Assembly (NCBI GenBank): GCA_020846105.1
Contig: JADLEN010000056.1
Coordinates: 1-5,222, forward strand
Direction: 5' to 3'
DNA: 5,222 nucleotides
Origin: Chitinophagaceae bacterium
GTDB taxonomy: Bacteria > Bacteroidota > Bacteroidia > Chitinophagales > Chitinophagaceae
In this document: piece by piece, positions 1 through 4,514 of the stretch
How positions within the stretch are numbered: the first letter of the stretch is position 1
How the letters are laid out: every line of letters starts with the position of its first letter
The notes under the pieces: model-generated
What the model saw: only the letters and a program-made list of their open reading frames with translations
Told to the model about the DNA's origin: nothing
Databases searched by the model: none
Program-made: the position numbers and the translations under genes

Positions 1-1
1 A

Positions 2-268
2 GCCATCCCATCTATCGTAAAAGATATTATTGAAGTTGCAGACCAAGTAGATTTTGATAGAGGGCATTTCTCGGGTTACGGAGATTTCAGCCTAAATTTT
101 GAATTTGTGTATCACGTAAACGACACTGAATATGTAGTGTATATGGACAAGCAGCAAGAAATATATCTTGCTATTTTTGAGGCTTTTGAAAAAAGAGGTA
201 TTGAATTTGCCTACCCTACCCAAACTTTGTTTTTAGAAAAGAATGAGGCAATTGATACATCAAAATAA
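2..268 (+). CDS. MscS-family mechanosensitive ion channel, C-terminal part (5' end outside window)
   Basis: The reading frame is open from base 2 to a TAA at 266-268 and gives the last 88 residues of a protein. It resembles the cytoplasmic C-terminal domain of MscS-type small-conductance mechanosensitive channels. The visible pattern is an alpha/beta segment with FSGYGDFSLNFEFVYHV, then an amphipathic helix (YLAIFEAFEKRGIEFAYP) and a final beta strand with PTQTLFLEK. The 'GIEF-x-(Y/F)P-TQT' ending is typical of the family. Known members are inner-membrane homo-heptamers that release solutes on hypo-osmotic shock. The pore helices would lie upstream, outside the window, so channel function is inferred from the tail alone. 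The last 9 bases overlap the 3' end of the exonuclease gene on the opposite strand. Confidence 0.8.
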   Translation, partial: AIPSIVKDIIEVADQVDFDRGHFSGYGDFSLNFEFVYHVNDTEYVVYMDKQQEIYLAIFEAFEKRGIEFAYPTQTLFLEKNEAIDTSK

Positions 269-748
269 ATCTGCCTTATTGTCTACTAAATGTTTCCAAA
301 ACAAGGCTGCGCAAGCCTTTGCATCTGATAGCGCATCGTGATGGTTGAGTGGAATATTGTGCTCGGCGCAAAGCTTTGCTAAACCCTTTTTATAAATTTT
401 GTATGTGCAATGTGTTTTGAAATTTGGCTCATCGATATGGTAGTGCGCTAATGTTTTGCGCAAGCAATTCATATCGAAACTAGCATTGTGCGCCACTACA
501 TTTTGCCCTACAATATATTCTGAAACAGAATGCCAAACATCTGCAAAGGATGGAGAAAATGCAGTAGCAGTAGGTGTAATACCATGCACTTGAATAAATT
601 GCCGCCAATAATAATTGCGCGGTGGCTGCACCAAAATATTGATTTCTTTGGCTACAACACCGTCTTTAATTTGCACCAAACCTATTTGGCAAATACTGTT
701 GCCGTCGGGGTTTGCGGTTTCAAAATCTATTGCAGTGAAGCTGTACAT
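260..748 (-). CDS. DEDDh-family 3'-5' exonuclease (DnaQ/epsilon-like)
   Basis: This 162-residue protein is a single RNase-T/DnaQ-type exonuclease domain. All five catalytic positions of the DEDDh class are visible: Asp8 and Glu10 in the ExoI motif AIDFET, Asp92 in the ExoII motif AHNASFD, and His137 and Asp142 in the ExoIII motif HDALSD (H-x4-D). Such enzymes remove nucleotides from DNA or RNA 3' ends using two metal ions. The domain fills the protein, with no BRCT, GIY-YIG or polymerase extension, so it could be a free proofreading or repair nuclease or an RNase. The exact substrate cannot be told. The ATG start lies 10 bases after the stop of the lipoprotein gene, which suggests co-transcription. 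There is no Shine-Dalgarno sequence; the leader is A-rich. The TGA stop lies inside the end of the convergent MscS gene. Confidence 0.88.
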   Translation of the reverse strand: MYSFTAIDFETANPDGNSICQIGLVQIKDGVVAKEINILVQPPRNYYWRQFIQVHGITPTATAFSPSFADVWHSVSEYIVGQNVVAHNASFDMNCLRKTLAHYHIDEPNFKTHCTYKIYKKGLAKLCAEHNIPLNHHDALSDAKACAALFWKHLVDNKADLF

Positions 749-758
749 TTTTGGGAGG

Positions 759-971
759 TTATTTCAATTCACAATCATAAAAACCATCGGCAGTACCATA
801 AGGTGCGTTGCTACTGTAACAATCTTTTTCGGCTCGGGATTTAGAGCTGCTTTGGATAAGCCGTGTATCTCCGCCACCAGTAAAGCCCCCTTGGCAAATG
901 CAAGTGTATTCTTTTTGCTTGCAAGAACTCAATAATAAAAAGGAAAGGAAGAGGATGATTATTGATTTCAT
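759..971 (-). CDS. small cysteine-rich putative lipoprotein, function unknown
   Basis: This 70-residue protein begins with one Lys and a strongly hydrophobic stretch (residues 4-14) that ends in the lipobox LLSSC. Signal peptidase II would cleave before Cys17, leaving a lipid-anchored mature protein of about 54 residues in the periplasm or at the outer membrane. The mature part has Cys24 and Cys26 in a Y-T-C-I-C pattern and further Cys at 51 and 67, enough for two disulfides. It also has a Gly-rich patch (GGFTGGGDT) and a Ser/Lys-rich segment. No named family is recognised with confidence, but short lipoproteins with a YTCxC motif are familiar as hypothetical proteins in Bacteroidota. Its ATG overlaps the stop of the LysE-family gene by one base (TAATG), so translation is probably coupled. 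The clear signal peptide and coupling support a real gene. Confidence 0.72.
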   Translation of the reverse strand: MKSIIILFLSFLLLSSCKQKEYTCICQGGFTGGGDTRLIQSSSKSRAEKDCYSSNAPYGTADGFYDCELK

Positions 972-1687
972 TAAATAATTTTTTGAGTATGAACTTGGCT
1001 AATTTTCAAATTCGAAACTGCTTTGTTTGTTTTAAAATAACCGCCAAAAAGTGTGAATAAAATAAGTGCTGCACCAATAATTAAAAGGGCAGCTGCAGAT
1101 ATTTTTTGCAAGTACATTACCTTACGTAAGGTAAGCCTACGGCGGATATTATCTGCCAAAAGCACTTTCAACACATCAATACCCAAAACAAAAACAAGAC
1201 AAGTACCAAAGAAGGTAGCACGATAAATACTTCCCTGCATTGTAGTCATTTCGGCTGTTGCATTTGTGACCAAGGTTACCGATGCAATCCAATTAATAAT
1301 TACCCCAGGATTTGCAGTGTTTATCAAAAACCCACTTGCAAATATTTTGAAATAATGGCCACTAGTAATTACATTTTTTGCAGAAGATGGCCTTAGGGGT
1401 TTATACTTTTTCACCAAACCTATAAGACCTACTAATGCTAAAACAATACCACCAACAAGCGCTACTTGCTTTTCGTACCTGTATATAAAATCTAGCCAAG
1501 GAGCAGCAAGGTTCGCTATCGTCACATACATTATGTCCGATATGGAAACGCCTACAATAAACGCCAGACCTGTCTTATAACTATGGTTGAGGCTGTATTT
1601 TATTATTGCAAACAAAGTAGGCCCTACCGATATTGCCATAAACAACCCGAGTAATAAACCTCCTAAAATAGCACTCACTAATGACAT
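971..1687 (-). CDS. LysE/RhtB-family amino-acid exporter (translocator)
   Basis: This 238-residue integral membrane protein belongs to the LysE/RhtB superfamily, inner-membrane exporters that expel amino acids or related small molecules using the ion gradient. About six hydrophobic segments are visible, near residues 3-28, 40-65, 73-93, 112-140, 153-177 and 194-216. Family hallmarks are Gly22-Pro23 at the end of the first helix (ISVGPTLF), the Gly40/Gly46/Asp51 pattern in TM2 (TGLAFIVGVSISD) and the FLINTANPGVIINW segment (Asn126-Pro127) in TM4. The length is slightly above the usual 200-220 because of a polar tail after residue 217. The start is supported by a GAGGAG sequence 7 bases upstream, the only good Shine-Dalgarno match among the genes here. 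The gene follows scoB after 46 bases and overlaps the lipoprotein start. The substrate cannot be deduced. Confidence 0.87.
   Translation of the reverse strand: MSLVSAILGGLLLGLFMAISVGPTLFAIIKYSLNHSYKTGLAFIVGVSISDIMYVTIANLAAPWLDFIYRYEKQVALVGGIVLALVGLIGLVKKYKPLRPSSAKNVITSGHYFKIFASGFLINTANPGVIINWIASVTLVTNATAEMTTMQGSIYRATFFGTCLVFVLGIDVLKVLLADNIRRRLTLRKVMYLQKISAAALLIIGAALILFTLFGGYFKTNKAVSNLKISQVHTQKII
1117..1134. repeat. perfect 18-bp palindrome inside the LysE-family gene
   Basis: TTACCTTACGTAAGGTAA is a perfect inverted repeat with no spacer, centred at 1125/1126. It encodes residues LTLRKV (185-190) of the exporter, in a basic loop before the last membrane helix that looks like ordinary family sequence. 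It is more likely coincidence than a site, but its symmetry is that of a dimeric repressor operator, so it is recorded. Confidence 0.4.
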
Positions 1688-1694
1688 TCGCCGA

Positions 1695-1701
1695 CTCCTC
1701 T
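1695..1701 (-). promoter_or_regulatory. Shine-Dalgarno site of the LysE-family gene
   Basis: On the minus strand AGAGGAG lies 7 bases before the ATG at 1687. This fits classical ribosome-binding spacing and fixes the start. The other genes in the window have A/T-rich leaders without such a site, as is usual in Bacteroidota, so this gene may be translated differently from its neighbours. Confidence 0.6.
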
Positions 1702-1733
1702 TTTTATTTTAAAAAAAATGAAAACCGCAATGA

Positions 1734-2390
1734 TTAAATCGCAACTGGTTTTACATCATCGGCTATTACTAATCTGCCAGCTGTTTTAGCTTTTATCTCA
1801 TCTATAGTTACGTCTGGTGCGTGCTCTATACAACGGAAGCCTTCGGGTGTGATTTCAAAAACACCAAGGTCAGTTACTACTTTGGTTACACATTTGATGC
1901 CTGTAAGCGGCAAACTACATTTTGCCAGCAGCTTACTTTCGCCTTTCGGGTTGGTATGTTGCATTGCTACAATTATATTCTTGGCAGCAGCTACCAAATC
2001 CATTGCACCGCCCATACCTTTCACCATTTTGTTGGGTATTTTCCAGTTGGCAATGTCGCCATTATCAGCTACTTCCATTGCGCCCAAAACGGTGAGGTGT
2101 ACCTTGCCTGCACGTATCATTCCAAAACTCATAGCACTGTCAAAAATTGCTGAGCCCGGTAGCGTTGTTATCGTTTGCTTGCCTGCATTGATAAGGTCTG
2201 CGTCCTCTTTTCCCTCCTCGGGAAATGGCCCCATTCCCAACAATCCATTCTCACTTTGAAACACTACATTAATGCCTGCGGGGATATAATTGACTACCAA
2301 TGTAGGTATACCAATTCCGAGATTTACGTAGTATCCGTCTTTTAATTCTTTAGAAATTCTTTGAGCTATTTGGTCTTTAGATAAACCCAT
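1734..2390 (-). CDS. scoB: 3-oxoacid CoA-transferase (SCOT-type), subunit B
   Basis: This 218-residue protein is the catalytic beta subunit of succinyl-CoA:3-ketoacid CoA-transferase. The enzyme moves CoA from succinyl-CoA to acetoacetate, giving acetoacetyl-CoA and succinate, in the cytoplasm. The CoA-transferase family I active-site signature is intact: F-Q-S-E-N-G-L-L-G at residues 44-52, with Glu47 as the nucleophile that forms the glutamyl-CoA thioester. Also visible are the Gly-rich N-terminal NLGIGIPT (23-30) and GMGGAMDLV (125-133). The length matches the family norm, so it appears complete. The ATG has no Shine-Dalgarno and begins 8 bases after an array of CACATT repeats (as read on the coding strand). 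Its partner gene scoA lies upstream in the same direction but is separated by the repeat-bounded four-helix-bundle gene. AtoA-type or other family I transferases are less likely alternatives. Confidence 0.93.
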   Translation of the reverse strand: MGLSKDQIAQRISKELKDGYYVNLGIGIPTLVVNYIPAGINVVFQSENGLLGMGPFPEEGKEDADLINAGKQTITTLPGSAIFDSAMSFGMIRAGKVHLTVLGAMEVADNGDIANWKIPNKMVKGMGGAMDLVAAAKNIIVAMQHTNPKGESKLLAKCSLPLTGIKCVTKVVTDLGVFEITPEGFRCIEHAPDVTIDEIKAKTAGRLVIADDVKPVAI

Positions 2391-2398
2391 TTTGTTTG

Positions 2399-2434
2399 AA
2401 TGTGATTTTAATGTGGTTAATGTGTTATAATGTG
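2399..2434 (+). repeat. left AATGTG array (four copies), inverted partner of 2844-2880
   Basis: Four exact copies of AATGTG begin at 2399, 2410, 2419 and 2429 on the plus strand, spaced 11, 9 and 10 bases, close to one turn of B-DNA each. The array fills most of the gap between the four-helix-bundle stop and the scoB start and ends 8 bases before the scoB ATG. The outer part AATGTGATTTTAATGTGG closely matches the outer part of the right array read on the minus strand, so the two form a large imperfect inverted repeat. Confidence 0.9.
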
Positions 2435-2443
2435 CCTTTCGTT

Positions 2444-2800
2444 TTATTGTTTAACTTTTGCAGATTGGATTATTGAGTTCAGAAGCCTCATAATTTCGTC
2501 TAACAATTCAAGTAAGTTTTGTGGAAGTTCATAATGTTCAGATTCTTTACAAAGAATCATCCAATAATAAGTTTCAAAAGCTTCTTTGTCTGCCACTTTA
2601 AGCTTGTGGATAAAGTCGGCCTTGCTTTCGGCGCTTTGAGATTCCATTACATTTGCGCCAATAGAAGTTGCACTTCTCAATAATTGACGAGCAATTGTGT
2701 ATTTTTTCTTTTGTTCAAGTGTGTCGCAATATTGAATCATTTTTATCGAAAATTCAATACACTTTTTAACAATGGGATTGTTGCTATTGTCTGTGCGCAT
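2444..2800 (-). CDS. four-helix-bundle protein (23S rRNA intervening-sequence protein family)
   Basis: From the chosen ATG the protein has 118 residues, the usual size for the four-helix-bundle/23S rRNA IVP family (TIGR02436/PF05635 type). The family core is clear: ARQLLRSATSIGANVMES, then a DFIHKLKVADKEAFETYYW segment and a final Leu-rich helix (LLELLDEIMRLLNSIIQSAK). These proteins form all-alpha bundles, often pentameric in studied relatives. One relative, Avd, is an accessory factor of diversity-generating retroelements, but the role of stand-alone copies is not known. An in-frame ATG at 2848 would add 16 residues that do not look like the family and lies inside the right repeat array, so 2800 is preferred. 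The gene is codirectional with scoA and scoB and is the only gene between the two repeat arrays. Confidence 0.88.
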   Translation of the reverse strand: MRTDNSNNPIVKKCIEFSIKMIQYCDTLEQKKKYTIARQLLRSATSIGANVMESQSAESKADFIHKLKVADKEAFETYYWMILCKESEHYELPQNLLELLDEIMRLLNSIIQSAKVKQ

Positions 2801-2843
2801 AAAATGTGTATCTAAAGGATAATTTGTTAATTGCTTGAGTGAA

Positions 2844-2880
2844 CACATTTTTGCTCACATTGCCCACATTCAATCACATT
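2844..2880 (-). repeat. right AATGTG array (four copies on the minus strand)
   Basis: CACATT on the plus strand (AATGTG on the minus strand) begins at 2844, 2856, 2865 and 2875, spaced 12, 9 and 10 bases. Read on the minus strand the order is AATGTGATTG AATGTGGGC AATGTG and, after six bases, AATGTG, mirroring the left array. The outermost copy supplies the last two bases of the scoA TAA stop codon. The innermost copy contains the alternative upstream ATG of the four-helix-bundle gene at 2848. Confidence 0.9.
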
Positions 2881-3577
2881 ACTTCCTCACTGTTCTTTGT
2901 TCGATTCTTTTTTCGTAATCTTTTCCTTCGAAAATCCTGTGAACATAAATACCCGGAGTATGAATCATATTGGGGTCGAGTTCGCCTGGCTGCACCAATT
3001 CTTCTACTTCGGCAATTGTGATTTTGCCTGCCATAGCCATTAGTGGATTGAAATTTCTTGCAGTGTCTTTGTAAATAAGGTTGCCCATTGTGTCGCCTTT
3101 CCAAGCTTTTACAATCGCAAAATCAGCATCAAAAGCATCTTCAATTAAATACTCTTTTCCGTTGCGTGTTACCGTTTCTTTTCCTTCGGCTACCTCTGTG
3201 CCTACGCCTGCAAGCACTGGTACAAAAGGGATTCCGTAGCCTGCAATTAGGCAGCGTGTAGCTAATGTACCTTGGGGAATCAAATCTACTTCGAGCTCGC
3301 CGCTGAGCAATTGTCTTTCGAATTCAGCATTTTCACCCACATAAGAAGCAATCATTTTTTTCAATTGTCTTTTGTGCAACATTAGCCCAATTCCGAAATC
3401 ATCAACCCCTGCATTGTTCGAAATACACGTAAGATTTGTTGTCCCCTTTTTTACTAATGCGGTAATGCAATTTTCGGGTAGGCCACATAGCCCAAAGCCG
3501 CCAAGCATCAGTGTTGCACCATCTGGTATATCCTTGATAGCCTCATCTGCATTTGCTACTACTTTGTTGATACTCAT
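2879..3577 (-). CDS. scoA: 3-oxoacid CoA-transferase (SCOT-type), subunit A
   Basis: This 232-residue protein is the alpha subunit of succinyl-CoA:3-ketoacid CoA-transferase, which pairs with ScoB to use acetoacetate from ketone-body or leucine breakdown. The family I signature is exact: D-G-A-T-L-M-L-G-G-F-G-L-C-G-L-P at residues 19-34, the CoA-binding Gly-rich loop. Other family features include NNAGVDDFGIGLML, the AGVGTEVAEGK segment, the KGDTMGNLIYKDTARNFNP region and an ending EKRIEQRTVRK that looks like a natural C-terminus. The length is normal. The start follows the thyA stop by 39 bases with an A/T-rich leader and no Shine-Dalgarno or obvious terminator, so read-through from thyA is possible. 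The stop codon overlaps the outermost repeat of the inserted element that separates it from scoB. Confidence 0.93.
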   Translation of the reverse strand: MSINKVVANADEAIKDIPDGATLMLGGFGLCGLPENCITALVKKGTTNLTCISNNAGVDDFGIGLMLHKRQLKKMIASYVGENAEFERQLLSGELEVDLIPQGTLATRCLIAGYGIPFVPVLAGVGTEVAEGKETVTRNGKEYLIEDAFDADFAIVKAWKGDTMGNLIYKDTARNFNPLMAMAGKITIAEVEELVQPGELDPNMIHTPGIYVHRIFEGKDYEKRIEQRTVRK

Positions 3578-3616
3578 TATTTGTTGTTTATTTTTTAGAG
3601 AGAATTTTATTAAAAT

Positions 3617-4432
3617 TTACACTGCTACTGGTGCTTTGATATGTGGGTGTGCTTGGTAATTTTCAAGCACAAAATCTTCGAATTTGAAACTGAAAATATC
3701 TTTCACATCGGTGTTAATCGTGAGTGTGGGCAATGGATACAGCGCTCGCGTGAGTTGTAGTTTTGCTTGCTCGATATGATTGCTGTATAAATGCACATCA
3801 CCAAAAGTATGGATAAATTCCCCGACTTCTAAATCGCAAACTTGTGCCATCATCATTGTGAGCAACGCATAAGAGGCAATATTAAAAGGTACGCCCAAAA
3901 AAGTATCGGCACTGCGCTGATAAAGCTGACAACTGAGCCTCCCCCTGCCCCCCTCCGCAAGAGGGGGAATTACATAAAACTGAAATAATGCGTGACAAGG
4001 GCTGAGTGCCATCTTCGGCAAATCGGCTACATTCCACGCGTTCACTATCATTCGGCGGCTATCTGGGTTGGTTTTTAATTGATGAATGACATCCTTTATT
4101 TGGTCGAATGTTTGCCCATCGGCACCCGTCCAACTGCGCCACTGATGCCCATATACAGGACCAAGGTCGCCCTTTTCATTTGCCCATTCATTCCAAATGC
4201 TCACTCCATTTTCGTTGAGGTAAGCCACGTTGGTATCTCCATTCAGAAACCAGAGCAATTCGTAGATAATAGATTTGAGGTGCAACTTTTTTGTGGTTAC
4301 CATCGGAAAGCCTTGCGCAAGATCGAAGCGCATCTGGTAGCCGAATACGCTAATAGTACCCGTGCCCGTGCGGTCTTGCTTTTCTACACCATTATCCAAA
4401 ATGTGTTGCAGTAGTTGATGGTATTGTTGCAT
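3617..4432 (-). CDS. thyA: thymidylate synthase (ThyA type)
   Basis: This 271-residue cytoplasmic enzyme methylates dUMP to dTMP using 5,10-methylenetetrahydrofolate, producing dihydrofolate. The protein aligns along its whole length with E. coli ThyA from memory. Visible are the phosphate-binding Arg21 in DRTGTGT, the [11 protein letters not shown] segment, the [13 protein letters not shown] paired arginines (126-127), catalytic Cys146 in [10 protein letters not shown], the QLYQRSAD motif, Asn184 in GVPFNIASY and the HLYSNH motif with a C-terminal KAPVAV. The catalytic set is intact, so it should be active. It is 7 residues longer than the E. coli enzyme, all of it in one place: residues 155-165 ([11 protein letters not shown]) replace the short turn ADGK, encoded by a GC-rich hairpin repeat. 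No dihydrofolate reductase gene, a common partner, lies next to it. The start is divergent from the glycosyltransferase, 82 bases away. Confidence 0.97.
   Translation of the reverse strand: MQQYHQLLQHILDNGVEKQDRTGTGTISVFGYQMRFDLAQGFPMVTTKKLHLKSIIYELLWFLNGDTNVAYLNENGVSIWNEWANEKGDLGPVYGHQWRSWTGADGQTFDQIKDVIHQLKTNPDSRRMIVNAWNVADLPKMALSPCHALFQFYVIPPLAEGGRGRLSCQLYQRSADTFLGVPFNIASYALLTMMMAQVCDLEVGEFIHTFGDVHLYSNHIEQAKLQLTRALYPLPTLTINTDVKDIFSFKFEDFVLENYQAHPHIKAPVAV
3938..3970 (-). repeat. GC-rich palindromic repeat inserted in frame in thyA
   Basis: The coding strand holds CCCCCTC TTGCG GAGGGGG (3967 down to 3949), a perfect 7-bp stem with a 5-base loop, followed by GCAGGGGGAGG. The block is far richer in G and C than the surrounding gene and encodes residues 155-165, an 11-residue stretch where E. 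coli ThyA has four. The form (C-rich arm, short loop, G-rich arm, then a second G-rich run) resembles a dispersed intergenic repeat I recall from Bacteroidota genomes. That match is from memory, and no second copy occurs in this window. It has no stop codon in the thyA frame, so the gene stays open. Confidence 0.65.
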
Positions 4433-4514
4433 AAGGCGGTAAAAATAAACAAGTCTTAGCAGAATGGCTACTTAGTTGTAAATTGCACCAAATTTTTAAC
4501 GCTTTAACAAATTT
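4433..4514. promoter_or_regulatory. divergent intergenic region between thyA and the glycosyltransferase gene
   Basis: These 82 bases separate two genes that read away from each other, so both promoters should lie here or extend slightly into the genes. The sequence is AT-rich. I looked for the Bacteroidota pattern (TTTG near -33 and TAnnTTTG near -7) and found only weak partial matches, such as TAAATTG on the plus strand near 4479, with no convincing upstream box. No operator-like palindrome was seen. Confidence 0.35.

Larger units (their letters stand above)
2399..2880 (-). mobile_element. putative IVS-like inserted element: inverted AATGTG arrays flanking a four-helix-bundle gene
   Basis: A segment of 482 bp bounded by AATGTG...CACATT sits between scoA and scoB, which encode the two halves of one enzyme and are normally adjacent. 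It contains one gene of the 23S rRNA intervening-sequence protein family and nothing else. Inverted terminal arrays, a single cargo gene and a position exactly between a stop and a start codon suggest a discrete inserted unit. In its RNA the arrays could pair over roughly 28 base pairs with small internal loops, leaving the gene in the loop. This recalls the intervening sequences in 23S rRNA, whose ends form a stem cut by RNase III. No transposase or clear target duplication is visible, so mobility is inference; it could be an immobile gene with regulatory repeats. Confidence 0.5.

Noticed and set aside
530..935. Plus-strand open frames opposite the exonuclease and lipoprotein genes
   Set aside because: They overlap a gene with a complete DEDDh catalytic set and a gene with a clear lipobox, and their own translations show no domain pattern.
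1688..1733. Terminator between scoB and the LysE-family gene
   Set aside because: There is a T-run on the transcript strand but no GC-rich stem before it, so an intrinsic terminator is not supported.
1849..2259. 136-residue open frame on the plus strand opposite scoB
   Set aside because: It is a shadow of scoB, whose active-site signature and full-length match leave no doubt about the coding strand. The antisense product has no recognisable family features.
2399..2434. CRISPR-like array
   Set aside because: The repeat is only six bases with linkers of three to six bases, far too short for CRISPR repeats and spacers, and no cas gene is near.
2444..2880. Diversity-generating retroelement, because Avd is a relative of the four-helix-bundle protein
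   Set aside because: No reverse transcriptase gene, template repeat or variable repeat is seen in the window. The protein is the plain stand-alone IVP type.
2874..3104. 76-residue minus-strand frame overlapping scoA, and small plus-strand frames opposite scoA and thyA
   Set aside because: They are out-of-frame or antisense to strongly conserved enzymes, with composition typical of shadow frames.
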